This document shows, piece by piece, positions 17,130 to 25,285 of a stretch of DNA of 26,665 bases. The notes beneath the pieces were generated by a model that made no database searches, was not told where the DNA came from, and saw only the letters and a program-made list of their open reading frames with translations. This DNA is from a bacterium UBP7_UBA7824 (GTDB lineage Bacteria > UBP7 > UBA6624): assembly GCA_002501535.1 (NCBI GenBank), contig DLTY01000025.1, positions 46,863 to 73,527 of the forward strand, given 5' to 3'. Both the position numbers and the translations under genes were made by a program. Numbering within the stretch: the stretch's first letter is position 1; every line of letters starts with the position of its first letter.

Positions 17130-18082
17130 AAATAACGATCATCCAATTCTCTTGGTTTTAGATTTAAAGAGACTTTTATCTCGCCAACGCCATAGCGAAA
17201 TATCAATAATTCAATAGTATCTGGGTAATCAAGACTATCAACAATTTCAAAAGCTTTGCTTTTTGAGTCAATTGCGTATCCGTTTATCTTAAGAATAATG
17301 TCATTTTTACTAATTAGGTTTTTTGTTGACTGAGACATGTTTGTAATTTTTAGAATTTTTTTCATTGAGGAAGCGTCTTGATTGATGTAATCTTCCTTAA
17401 CTTCTAATCCAATCATTGGATGAATTGCTTTATTTTTTAAAATTTTTTCGCTCCAATAGATGATTTTGTCTATAGGGATTGCAAAATTTATGTTTTCAAC
17501 TTCTCCAGCAAGCTTCCCTGAAGTCATACCTATCAAGCGTCCTTCACTATCAAACATTGGACCTCCTGAATTTCCAGGGTTTGTAGCTACGTCAGTTTGT
17601 ATCAATCCCCATTTAAGATAGTTTTTTGTGTCCAGAAATCTATCTACTGCACTGATTATTCCTTTTGAAACAGAGGATGACAAGCCAAAAGGGTTTCCTA
17701 TAGCCATAACCTCTTCACCAGGCAATAGTTTTTTATTTTCAAGATTTCTGAACTCCAGTGGTTTTTTCCAAAATTGAATTGGTATTTTTAATATTGCAAT
17801 ATCTAGAATTGGATCACTGCCTATCAGCTCTGCGGAAAAGACAGTTCCTTCTTCTGATGAGATGATTATTTGATCTGAGTTTGCAACAATATGATGATTG
17901 GTTATTATTGAACCTTCCATTTGAAACATGAAACCAGAGCCTTCAGAGTGATTATTCGTCCATAAATTGTCATTATTTTTTTTTAAAGAAACAATATGTA
18001 CAACTGTTTTTTCTGCTTTTTGAACAAGTTCAGTCCATTTATTTTCTAAATTTAAAGCGAGTATCAAAATCATTTGAAGCAT
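17126..18082 (-). CDS. HtrA/DegP-like serine protease with PDZ domain
   Basis: A trypsin-like envelope or membrane-anchored protease of about 318 residues from the chosen ATG. Catalytic triad: His64 in IITNHHIVANSD, Asp94 in DPILDIAILKI and Ser172 in NPGNSGGPMF. Other HtrA landmarks are SEGSGFMF, GEEVMAIGNPFGLSSSVSKG, WGLIQTDVATNPGNSGG and VENINFAIPID. One PDZ domain closes the protein (SKNDIILKINGYAIDSK). The start is uncertain. The frame is open to 18223, but that would run far into the divergent mutase gene. ATG codons at 18115, 18082 and 18073 are possible, and all leave a short hydrophobic stretch (MLQMILILAL) that may be an anchor. I took 18082. It heads an operon with the lrp-type and uvsE genes. 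Confidence 0.88.
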   Translation of the reverse strand: MLQMILILALNLENKWTELVQKAEKTVVHIVSLKKNNDNLWTNNHSEGSGFMFQMEGSIITNHHIVANSDQIIISSEEGTVFSAELIGSDPILDIAILKIPIQFWKKPLEFRNLENKKLLPGEEVMAIGNPFGLSSSVSKGIISAVDRFLDTKNYLKWGLIQTDVATNPGNSGGPMFDSEGRLIGMTSGKLAGEVENINFAIPIDKIIYWSEKILKNKAIHPMIGLEVKEDYINQDASSMKKILKITNMSQSTKNLISKNDIILKINGYAIDSKSKAFEIVDSLDYPDTIELLIFRYGVGEIKVSLNLKPRELDDRYL

Positions 18083-18113
18083 ATATAAATTGTACAAAGG
18101 ATAGGATATTGGC
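18083..18113. promoter_or_regulatory. Short divergent gap with Shine-Dalgarno for the mutase
   Basis: AGGA at 18103-18106, seven bases before ATG 18114, is one of the few convincing ribosome-binding sites in the window and decides that start over the ATG at 18126. TATAAAT at 18084-18090 could be a -10 box for the mutase, but no matching -35 is seen. The gap is only 31 bases, so the divergent promoters must overlap coding sequence. Confidence 0.45.
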
Positions 18114-19613
18114 ATGCGTGAAAACATGTCTGAACCGGGATCTCCACCTTTTGTTAGGGGAATATACAAAGATATGTATAAAAAAAGACCATGGACAATG
18201 AGGCAGTATTCGGGCTTTAGCACTGCGAAAGAGACAAATAAAAGATTTAAAAATCTATTAAAAAATGGTCAAACTGGATTGTCTGTTGCTTTTGATTTGC
18301 CTACACAGATGGGCCTTGATAGCGACAATGTTTTATCAATTGGAGAAGTAGGGCGGGCTGGTGTTGCAATAGACACAATTGATGATATGAGGATATTGCT
18401 GAATGGTATACCTTTAGACAAAGTAAGTATATCCATGACAATCAACTCTCCTGCTTCAATAATATGGGCAATGTTGCTTGTTGTGGCTGAAGAGCAAAAT
18501 GTTTCTTGGGAAGAAGTAAGGGGAACTATACAGAATGATATATTGAAAGAATATGTTGCTAGAGGTACATATATTTTTCCACCAGAACCCAGCATGAAAT
18601 TAACAAAAGATACTTTTGAGATGGTTGAAAATGTTCCAAATTTCAACCCTATTAGCATTTCGGGATACCACATAAGAGAGGCGGGAGCTAGTGCTGCTCT
18701 CGAGCTAGGTATAACATTTGCTCATGCTATTGCTTATTTAGAGATTGCAAAAGATACAAATTTAAATTTTGAAAAAGTTGTCAAAAGGTTTTCTTTCTTT
18801 TTTGGGTGCCATAATGACATTTTCGAAGAGGTAGCAAAATTCAGAGCAGCAAGGTGGATTTGGAATGATATTCTTGAAAGTTATGGTGTAGATAACCTGA
18901 ATGCAAGAAAATTAAGATTCCACACTCAAACCTGCGGTTCAACATTAACAAGAAATCAACCTTTGCTAAATGTTGCAAGAGTTGCATTGCAGGCTTTGGC
19001 AGCAACACTAGGAGGCACTCAGTCATTGCATACGAATGCATATGACGAAGCAATTGGCCTGCCAACCGAAGAATCTGCACTTATCGCCTTGAGAACTCAG
19101 CAGATCCTTTATCATGAAAGCGGGCTTTCAAGAGAGGTCGATCCATTTGGAGGTTCTAAATTTATCGAAGATGAAACTTGCAGAATAAGGAAAGAAGCAA
19201 ATCAGATTATTGACTTGGTAAAAAAGTCTGGTGGAGCAATTAAATCTGTTGAGAATGGCTTGACTTCATCTTTGATACATGAAGCAAGTCATAAATATCA
19301 AAAAGAAATCGAAAATAAAGAAAGATTAATAATTGGAGTAAATTCTTTTGAAGAAAATTCGTCAAAGATCCCAGACCCTCAGTTGATACCAGAAAAAACT
19401 AGAGAAAATCAGATAAAAAAATTAAATGATGCAAAGAGTTCAAGGGATAAGGATGTTGTCAAAGAAGCTTTAGGGAAACTATCAAAAGCTCAAAGGAGTA
19501 ACGAGAACCTAATGCCTTCTATACTGAATGCTGTTAAACAAAAGTGCACGATTGGTGAAATTTGTGCTGAACTTGGTCGACTTTGGGGAACACATTCGCA
19601 AATATCATCATAA
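18114..19613 (+). CDS. Methylmalonyl-CoA mutase-type large subunit, catalytic domain only
   Basis: 499 residues of the coenzyme-B12-dependent acyl-CoA mutase TIM barrel. Landmarks: SPPFVRGIYKDMYKKRPWTM, RQYSGFSTAKETNKRF, GLSVAFDLPTQMGLDSDN, GTIQNDILKEYVARGTYIFP, ISISGYHIREAGASA, EEVAKFRAARWIW, RFHTQTCGSTLT and GGTQSLHTNAYDEA. Tyr32 in RQYSG matches the tyrosine of methylmalonyl-CoA mutases, where isobutyryl- and hydroxyisobutyryl-CoA mutases have Phe or Ile. Methylmalonyl-CoA, linking propionate to succinyl-CoA, is thus the best guess for substrate. There is no B12-binding DxHxxG domain; that subunit must be encoded elsewhere. The roughly 40-residue N-terminal extension of longer homologues is missing. 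The start has a good AGGA site. The RocB-like gene follows after 10 bases. Confidence 0.9.
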   Translation: MRENMSEPGSPPFVRGIYKDMYKKRPWTMRQYSGFSTAKETNKRFKNLLKNGQTGLSVAFDLPTQMGLDSDNVLSIGEVGRAGVAIDTIDDMRILLNGIPLDKVSISMTINSPASIIWAMLLVVAEEQNVSWEEVRGTIQNDILKEYVARGTYIFPPEPSMKLTKDTFEMVENVPNFNPISISGYHIREAGASAALELGITFAHAIAYLEIAKDTNLNFEKVVKRFSFFFGCHNDIFEEVAKFRAARWIWNDILESYGVDNLNARKLRFHTQTCGSTLTRNQPLLNVARVALQALAATLGGTQSLHTNAYDEAIGLPTEESALIALRTQQILYHESGLSREVDPFGGSKFIEDETCRIRKEANQIIDLVKKSGGAIKSVENGLTSSLIHEASHKYQKEIENKERLIIGVNSFEENSSKIPDPQLIPEKTRENQIKKLNDAKSSRDKDVVKEALGKLSKAQRSNENLMPSILNAVKQKCTIGEICAELGRLWGTHSQISS

Positions 19614-19623
19614 AATCTACCTT

Positions 19624-21189
19624 ATGCCAATTCCAATAGCTGATCCAAACAAAATTCTTAATTTAATGAACGATCTTGTTGAGATCAAAAGCTCAACTGG
19701 TTCTTACGGGGAAGACGATATTCTTGATTTTATAGAGTCATATGTAAAAAGAAAATGTGAAGGTGGCATAGATGTGTTATCTTACAGTTATGAGGTTGAG
19801 AAAAATCCAAACTTCCCAGAGGAAAAAAGATCTATTGCATTGATTAAAAAGGGAAAAAGCAAGAATGCATTATTGTTTGTAGCCAATGTTGATACTGTAG
19901 GCACTTCTGACTATTCTTATCTTGAGCCTGTTTCTACCAGTCCAGACAAGCTTCTTAAAAGCTTAAATGCTGAGGTTAAGGAGTCTAAAGTTGGACAAAT
20001 GGACGATAGACCTCCATTATCAAAGCTTGCAACAAAACATGTAAAGACAAAAGATTGGATATGGGGTAGGGGAACTTTGGACATGAAAGGAAGTTTGGCT
20101 GCCTTAATCGAAACGATTATTGCATGGGAAAATGAAGATGCAAGTTTGGTTTTGCTTATTTGCCCTGATAGGCATGGCGATTCAGAAGGTATAAAAAATG
20201 CACTTCCTAAACTAGGCCAAGAAATCAGAAAAAGAAAAATGAGCATTGTTGGCATGGTAGGAACGGATGCTTGGGAGCCGTCAGCTGAAAATTCTGTTAG
20301 AGATGTGCATATGTCTCTTTTAGGCAAAGCTTTGGTTTGTGTTTATTACAGAGGTCCTACAGGAACAATTTCATCAAATGATGGTTTTCCCTCAGCACTA
20401 GCCATAGGTTCAGACATCGTTAATGAATTGGATTGTGCTGAATATTTGGTAGAAGAAAAGGATGGAGTTAAAACTCCTAAGTCTTTATTTTTGTCAGCTA
20501 GAGATCTGAAAGACTCGTATAACACTCAGGTTCCTGGTGAATTTTGGGGTTTTATGCATGTGCCTACTTTCAAAAAGCCAACAGAAATTCTAGAAGTCAT
20601 TAAGGAGAAAGTTGCTGGCGTTATAGAAAAAAAAGTTTTAGAGAGATCGAAAAAGTTTGGATTTGATGTAATTGATATCCCTATGCTTGATACACTCGAG
20701 CTTGTTGAAAAGCCTTACATAATTCCTAAAGGGCAGAATTTAAGAGAGTTATGCAGGGAGAAGTTTCTTGCAAGCGCTCTTTACAAAAAGATCAAATCAC
20801 CCTGGTGTGTTGTTTCCATTATTCCTCCTTATTACCCAGGTTATTCTTGGAAGTCTTCTAAAAAAAGTGATTTTGAAAAAGCATTGGATAAAGTTTTGAA
20901 GAAGTCTGCTAAAAAATTTGAAATCGAACACGAGAAACAGCCTTTTTATAAAGATGTTTCTGAATTTTCTTTAATTCCAGCAAGTAGAGACTATTGGATA
21001 GAGTTCACACCTCAACAACCCCTGAAGCTAACATCTTCAAAGGGCATAGGCGTTCAGGATATACCATATGTGAACATTGGACCGTTAGGCTATGGAGCTG
21101 CGACTCATGAAGAGAGAGTCTTAAGAAAGGATGTTCTTGAAAGGATTCCTTTTACTCTATCTGCCTTAATCAAAGAATTTTTAGCTTAA
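19624..21189 (+). CDS. RocB-like M20-family protein with altered catalytic residues
   Basis: 521 residues resembling RocB, the M20-peptidase-like protein of Bacillus arginine catabolism. Shared landmarks: a DTVG stretch (residues 90-93), WGRGTLDMKGSLAALIE (Asp153), RDLKDSYNTQVPGEF, SIIPPYYPGYSW, PYVNIGPLGYGAATHEERVL (His495). Two usual M20 motifs are changed. The His-x-Asp metal motif reads Asn88-Val-Asp90, and the Asp-Glu-Glu with the general base reads Asp182-Arg183-His184. Asp215 and His495 remain possible ligands. It may be a hydrolase with a different metal site, or a non-hydrolytic binding protein. ATG 19624 is preferred; the frame is open to 19528, but that would overlap the mutase gene and matches nothing in the family. 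It probably shares the mutase transcript. Confidence 0.8.
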   Translation: MPIPIADPNKILNLMNDLVEIKSSTGSYGEDDILDFIESYVKRKCEGGIDVLSYSYEVEKNPNFPEEKRSIALIKKGKSKNALLFVANVDTVGTSDYSYLEPVSTSPDKLLKSLNAEVKESKVGQMDDRPPLSKLATKHVKTKDWIWGRGTLDMKGSLAALIETIIAWENEDASLVLLICPDRHGDSEGIKNALPKLGQEIRKRKMSIVGMVGTDAWEPSAENSVRDVHMSLLGKALVCVYYRGPTGTISSNDGFPSALAIGSDIVNELDCAEYLVEEKDGVKTPKSLFLSARDLKDSYNTQVPGEFWGFMHVPTFKKPTEILEVIKEKVAGVIEKKVLERSKKFGFDVIDIPMLDTLELVEKPYIIPKGQNLRELCREKFLASALYKKIKSPWCVVSIIPPYYPGYSWKSSKKSDFEKALDKVLKKSAKKFEIEHEKQPFYKDVSEFSLIPASRDYWIEFTPQQPLKLTSSKGIGVQDIPYVNIGPLGYGAATHEERVLRKDVLERIPFTLSALIKEFLA

Positions 21190-21239
21190 CCTAACTTTTC
21201 TGTTAAAAAATTTCTTACAGTTTGTTTTTGCTTGTTTAC

Positions 21240-21318
21240 TGGAGTAAAAGTTACTCTGTTTGTTTTTCTTGGAATAAAATTCACTCTATCCAGTATTTTT
21301 AGAGTAAAATATATCCTA
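21240..21318 (+). promoter_or_regulatory. Three 30-bp-phased palindromic operator-like repeats
   Basis: Three 19-base copies start at exactly 21240, 21270 and 21300: TGGAGTAAAAGTTACTCTG, TGGAATAAAATTCACTCTA and TAGAGTAAAATATATCCTA. Their consensus core is the palindrome GAGTAAA-N-TTTACTC. Copies 1 and 2 hold perfect smaller inverted repeats (GAGTAA/TTACTC and GAAT/ATTC); copy 3 is decayed on its right half and ends on the A of the next gene's ATG. The 11-base spacers are T-rich. A weak promoter could be TTGGAA at 21269 with TATTTT at 21294. This is the longest non-coding region of the window (21190-21317) and most likely binds the winged-helix protein encoded next. Confidence 0.75.
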
Positions 21319-21791
21319 TGTCGTTAAAAAAGATATTTGGTTCAAAGCTTAGAGCTGACATACTTCTCGAGGTTTTTTCGAACCCTGAGCAGGATTATCA
21401 TGTCAGGAAGCTTGCTGCCATAGTTAATGGACATAGTACAAATGTTTCAAGAGAGCTCAGGATGTTGGAGGAGATTGGCATACTTGTTCATAGGAAAGTT
21501 GGTAGAAAAGTTATCGTAAGTTTAAAAAAAGACGATCCTTCAATAGAGCTTTTCGGTAGATGGATACAAGAATGGAAAAATCCAATAAGCAGGATTAAAA
21601 GATATGCATCAAAAAATAATCTTTCATTAAGGTCTGTAGACAGGCAAGACGAAACAGGTGATAGTGTTTTGGTTATCCTTGAGGGAAATGACACCCCTTC
21701 TGATCTTGAGGATTGTGTTGACATGATAAACTCAGACAAACAAAAACCCTTTCTGAAAGCTCTTTATGTCTGGGTCCCTTCAGAAAGCTAG
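21318..21791 (+). CDS. Winged-helix (ArsR-like) transcriptional regulator
   Basis: 157 residues. The first 70 form a winged helix of the ArsR-like type often joined to nucleotidyltransferase domains: FGSKLRADILLEVFSNPEQD, YHVRKLAAIVNGHSTNVSRE, LRMLEEIGILVHRKVGRKVI. The remaining part (from about residue 85) is not the nucleotidyltransferase usually seen after it, has no GSxxxG motif, and I do not recognise it. The three phased repeats directly upstream, the last touching its start codon, suggest that it represses itself. It is alone on its strand: the next gene converges, and the two stop codons share the palindrome CTAG at 21788-21791. No signal or target beyond itself can be named. Confidence 0.8.
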   Translation: MSLKKIFGSKLRADILLEVFSNPEQDYHVRKLAAIVNGHSTNVSRELRMLEEIGILVHRKVGRKVIVSLKKDDPSIELFGRWIQEWKNPISRIKRYASKNNLSLRSVDRQDETGDSVLVILEGNDTPSDLEDCVDMINSDKQKPFLKALYVWVPSES

Positions 21792-22354
21792 TTGTTGAAG
21801 AAATAACCCATCATCGCTAAACCTTGAGCACCATTTCTTTGTGCTTCTTCCATGTCTGAAATTGACATTCCCCCAAGGGCATAAGTTGGTTTCTTTATTT
21901 TTTTCGCTAATAATTTAAAATTCTCCCAACCTAAAGGTCTAAGGTATTTTTCTTTTGAAGGTGTATTTTTAACTGGTGACAACAGTGCTGCATCAAATTT
22001 AAAGTTCTTAAATTTTTCTAATGAATTTATGTTATGGATTGATGCGGTAAGAAACAAATGGGAGTTAGCTTTGTAATTTTCAATCCATTCTCTTGAGGGT
22101 TCTGAATCTGGTGCATGCAATCCTTCAAACCCAATATCTGCAGCTATTTCAGGTTTTCCATTGAATATCAAGAATAATTTTGGAAACTCTTTTCTTATCA
22201 CCTTTGAAGTCTCTGTAAATTTTTTTTGATTGATTTTTTTATCTCTTACCTGGAGTGCATCCATCCCTCGATCAATCGCAATCTCTATCTTTTTAAGAAT
22301 TGTTATTTCATTTTCTACCGATGGGGTTATGCCAATGGTGTCAATTCTTTTCAA
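21788..22354 (-). CDS. ThiE/TenI-like protein, similar to the ThiE-like half of Nudix fusions
   Basis: 188 residues with a thiamine-phosphate-synthase-like TIM barrel, last in the thiSG operon; its ATG overlaps the thiG stop by 4 bases. Seen: MDALQVRDKK, FEGLHAPDSEP, TASIHNINSLE, ALLSPVKNTPSKE, RPLGWENFKLLA, TYALGGMSISDME and GAQGLAMMGYFF. True ThiE has an N-D-R with a magnesium-binding Asp after the second strand; here it reads FNGKPE, so that ligand is lost. The SPV-x-NT, PLGW and YALGG series is closer to the ThiE-like domain found fused behind MutT/Nudix hydrolases than to classical ThiE. It may still join the thiazole and pyrimidine phosphates, or be a TenI-like isomerase, or have another role. 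It is shorter than ThiE (about 210). Confidence 0.7.
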   Translation of the reverse strand: MKRIDTIGITPSVENEITILKKIEIAIDRGMDALQVRDKKINQKKFTETSKVIRKEFPKLFLIFNGKPEIAADIGFEGLHAPDSEPSREWIENYKANSHLFLTASIHNINSLEKFKNFKFDAALLSPVKNTPSKEKYLRPLGWENFKLLAKKIKKPTYALGGMSISDMEEAQRNGAQGLAMMGYFFNN

Positions 22355-23121
22355 CTTCCGGGAACACCTTCTGTTGGGCTTGAGGGATCTGCAGCAAATT
22401 TTCTTGGCATTCTTCCAGCATCAAATGCTAATTTTCCAGCAATAATTGAATATTTCATTGCTTCAGCCATTTGAATTGGTTTTTTGGCTTCTGCTATAGC
22501 GGTATTCATAAGCACCCCATCTGCTCCTAACTCCATCGCAACAGCTGCATCACTGGCTGTTCCAACACCTGCATCAACTATCATTGGCACATTGTTTATG
22601 GCTTTTCTAACTATTGATAACGTTTCTTTGTCCTGTATTCCAAGACCACTTCCTATAGGCGAAGCAAGCGGCATGACTGCATGGCAGCCAATCTCCTGAA
22701 GTTTTCTAGCTCCTACTGGATCAGGGCCGCAGTAAGGCATTACAACAAAGCCATCTTCAATCAGGATTCTTGCTGCTTCTATGGTTTGTTCCATATCAGG
22801 CCATAAACTGAACTTATCGCCAATGACTTCTAGCTTTATTAGGTTTGTTTTCAATGCTTCTCTTGCAAGTTTTGCTGTCAATATTGCATCTTCAATATTA
22901 AAGCATCCAGCTGTATTTGGCAATAGGCTGAATTTTTCAGAATCAACAAAATCCAAAAGACCTTCTCCTTTTGGAGCGTTCAAATCAATTCTCCTAATTG
23001 CAACTGTTACCAAATCAGTACCACTTGCTTCTAAAGATTTTTTCATTATTTCGAAATTTTCATATTTGCCTGTTCCTAAAACAAGTCTTGAATGAAATTC
23101 ATAAGGTCCTATATTTAACAT
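22351..23121 (-). CDS. thiG: Thiazole synthase ThiG
   Basis: A 256-residue enzyme that builds the thiazole phosphate of thiamine from deoxyxylulose 5-phosphate, a glycine-derived imine and the thiocarboxylate sulfur on ThiS. The Schiff-base Lys96 is in LIKLEVIGD. Other family motifs are RLVLGTGKYENFE, TVAIRRIDLN, LLPNTAGC, VMPYCGPDPVGARKLQE, AVMPLASPIGSGLGI, IVDAGVGTASDAAVAMELG and ADGVLMNTAIA. The length is normal. The ATG directly follows the thiS stop, so ThiS and ThiG should be made together. No thiF, thiO or thiH is in the window, and no TPP riboswitch was found ahead of the operon portion seen here. Confidence 0.96.
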   Translation of the reverse strand: MLNIGPYEFHSRLVLGTGKYENFEIMKKSLEASGTDLVTVAIRRIDLNAPKGEGLLDFVDSEKFSLLPNTAGCFNIEDAILTAKLAREALKTNLIKLEVIGDKFSLWPDMEQTIEAARILIEDGFVVMPYCGPDPVGARKLQEIGCHAVMPLASPIGSGLGIQDKETLSIVRKAINNVPMIVDAGVGTASDAAVAMELGADGVLMNTAIAEAKKPIQMAEAMKYSIIAGKLAFDAGRMPRKFAADPSSPTEGVPGS

Positions 23122-23319
23122 TTATCCTCCTGGGGCTGCTTTTACAAACTCTAGAGCATCTCCTTCTTTTAGTTCAATGCAATCCCTTTCATGACGATGA
23201 ACTATTTCTCTATTTAAAGCCACTGCAACAAAGTCTGGTGATATTTTTAAATCTCTTAAAAGCTGATTCACAGTTCCACCTTCGAAAGTTACGATCTTTC
23301 CGTTTACTTTTATTTTCAT
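23122..23319 (-). CDS. thiS: Sulfur carrier protein ThiS
   Basis: A 65-residue ubiquitin-fold protein ending in Gly-Gly (VKAAPGG), the tail that is adenylated and then thiocarboxylated to donate sulfur to ThiG. It opens with MKIKVNGKIVTFEGG and contains VAVALNREIVHR, typical of ThiS. The length is normal. Its ATG overlaps the S9 peptidase stop by 4 bases, and its own stop directly abuts the thiG ATG. Confidence 0.95.
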   Translation of the reverse strand: MKIKVNGKIVTFEGGTVNQLLRDLKISPDFVAVALNREIVHRHERDCIELKEGDALEFVKAAPGG

Positions 23320-25283
23320 AGGTTGTTTTTAAACCAGTTAATCAACAATCTCAATCTTTCCATTTTTCTATTTGGAGAACCAGATCTTGATAATTCATGT
23401 GTTTCGTTTGGGAAACGGGCAAAGGAGACTTTTTGGCCTAGCATTTTCAGTGAAATAAAAAGTTGTTCTGCTTGCTCTATTGGACATCTTAAATCCTGTT
23501 CGCTGTGTATTATTAATGTAGCAGCTTTCATGTTTTCAACGTAGGTTATAGGGCTTTTTTCTATATACACTTCAGGATTTTCCCAAGGTGTTTTGCCAAT
23601 CTGTTCAATGTCAAAAAAGTAACCAATATCACTTGTTCCAAACATTGATGTGAAGTTCGATATACCTCTTTGTGTAACTGCAGCTTTAAACATGTCAGTA
23701 TGACCTATTATCCAATTTGTCATAAAGCCACCATAAGAACCACCACACACCCCAAGTCTTTTTTCATCGATTTCTTTATGCCTCTTAAGGCTTGCTTGAA
23801 CTGATTCAATAAGGTCTTCATAATCTCTCTCACCATATTTCTTAAAAACGCTATGTGCCCAGTCAACACCATATCCATCAGAACCTCTAGGATTTCCATA
23901 AATGACTGCAAAACCTTCCCCTGCAAGCATTTGGAATTCAAGCATAAGGGCATTTCCGTAAACCGTTTTTGGACCTCCATGAATTTCTAATATTGCTGGA
24001 GCTTTTTTCTTATGTGTAAGTCTTGGCTTTATAACCCAAGCATCTACTAAAGTTTTATCGGAAGCTTCAAAGGTCATTTTTTCTGGTTTAAAAAATCTTC
24101 TCTTGCTTGCAAGGTTGTCATTATATTTTGTTATTTTTATAGCTTTTTTTCCATCTTTGACAAGCCATAATTCAGGAAAGGACACAGGAGAGGTCCTAAG
24201 CTCGATTCGGGACTCACCATCTTTTGATTGAGAATAACCAATTACAGAATATTCTGAATCAGAAATGTATTTCCAGGATTGTTCTTTTATGTCTAGTTCA
24301 ACAAGTCTTAGAGAGTCTTTAACGGTTGCAACAAACCTTGCTTTGTTTGATTTATCAGATATCCAAACATCACTTCCAGAAGGAAATCTTGTATCGCAAT
24401 TCATCGAGTCTCCTATCCCGAATTCAAAATCACCTGTTATTTTTTTTAATTTTTTATTTTTTTGAACTTCGTAAAGGCCGTCATTTGATGCCCATGACTT
24501 CTCCATACCATTTGCAATGACATAAATGTTATCTTTCGAAACAATAGGGCCATATACTCTTTTTCCAAAAGATGTGATCTTTGTTTCTTTCCCACCCTGC
24601 AGAGGTATTGAATAAAGTTCTGAAGACATTGCTTGATCCATGTCGTTTTCAGGATTTGGAGTTCTTGAATATAGAATTTTTTCATCTTGTGCAAACCAAG
24701 ATCCAACACTCCATTTTCCAGATGTTATTTGTTTTGATTTTTTACTTTTTATTCTTTGTGCGAATAGGTGATTTCTTTTTCTCAGGAATGAACCTTGTCC
24801 GTTGAGTCTCCAAAATGCTGATTCAATAACCTCAACATCGTCTGCAAGAGAGTCTTTGTATTTGGACTTTTCAGGATTGCTAAAAGATGTAAACACCATT
24901 GATTTCCCATTTGGTGAAAAGTTAAAAGAGTTGATTCCGTTTTTTTGTTTTGTGAATTTTCTTGCTTCCCCTCCATTCATATCGAGCAAATAGATTTGAT
25001 AATGTTCGTCTTTTGTTCTTTTTGAAAGGAAAGCAAGTGTTTTTCCGTCTGGTGACCATTTGGGCGAAAACGCATCAAACTCTTCAGAAGAAATCTTTTT
25101 GCTTTTTAGTGTTTTTAAATCTGTTATTGCAATTTCAGATTTCCAACAATTTTTTTTAGTGTTTTTGTGAGCTTTCTTCAAGACGTAGCATACGTTGTTT
25201 TTATTTGGATTGATTACAGGATCTGAAACATGAATAATTTTCTTTATATCTTTGATTGAGAAATTTTTTAATTCTTTTTTCAT
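23316..25283 (-). CDS. S9-family prolyl-oligopeptidase-like serine peptidase
   Basis: 655 residues. An N-terminal beta-propeller (SPKWSPDGKTLAFLSKR, FNFSPNGKSMVFTS) of about 390 residues is followed by an alpha/beta-hydrolase domain of the acylaminoacyl-peptidase/DPP type. The catalytic triad is Ser516 in CGGSYGGFMTNW, Asp597 in HSEQDLRCPIEQ and His629 in NETHELSRSG. LEIHGGPKTVYGN supplies the oxyanion region. No signal peptide is seen, so it is probably cytoplasmic, trimming short peptides. I start at ATG 25283, two bases after the proS stop; an in-frame TTG at 25292 inside proS is less likely. It lies between proS and thiS in one tight transcript, with no evident link to thiamine. Confidence 0.9.
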   Translation of the reverse strand: MKKELKNFSIKDIKKIIHVSDPVINPNKNNVCYVLKKAHKNTKKNCWKSEIAITDLKTLKSKKISSEEFDAFSPKWSPDGKTLAFLSKRTKDEHYQIYLLDMNGGEARKFTKQKNGINSFNFSPNGKSMVFTSFSNPEKSKYKDSLADDVEVIESAFWRLNGQGSFLRKRNHLFAQRIKSKKSKQITSGKWSVGSWFAQDEKILYSRTPNPENDMDQAMSSELYSIPLQGGKETKITSFGKRVYGPIVSKDNIYVIANGMEKSWASNDGLYEVQKNKKLKKITGDFEFGIGDSMNCDTRFPSGSDVWISDKSNKARFVATVKDSLRLVELDIKEQSWKYISDSEYSVIGYSQSKDGESRIELRTSPVSFPELWLVKDGKKAIKITKYNDNLASKRRFFKPEKMTFEASDKTLVDAWVIKPRLTHKKKAPAILEIHGGPKTVYGNALMLEFQMLAGEGFAVIYGNPRGSDGYGVDWAHSVFKKYGERDYEDLIESVQASLKRHKEIDEKRLGVCGGSYGGFMTNWIIGHTDMFKAAVTQRGISNFTSMFGTSDIGYFFDIEQIGKTPWENPEVYIEKSPITYVENMKAATLIIHSEQDLRCPIEQAEQLFISLKMLGQKVSFARFPNETHELSRSGSPNRKMERLRLLINWFKNNL

Positions 25284-25285
25284 TC

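Noticed and set aside
18083..18223. Longer N-terminus for the HtrA-like protease
   Set aside because: It would run antisense through the mutase start region and adds no signal peptide or family sequence.
19528..19623. Longer N-terminus for the RocB-like protein
   Set aside because: It overlaps the mutase C-terminus in another frame and matches nothing in the family; ATG 19624 gives the expected opening.
21200..21220. Fourth upstream copy of the phased repeat
   Set aside because: The stretch at 21210 lacks the GAGTAAA half-site; only a loose CTGTTAA/CTTACAG symmetry and a T-rich tail are shared.
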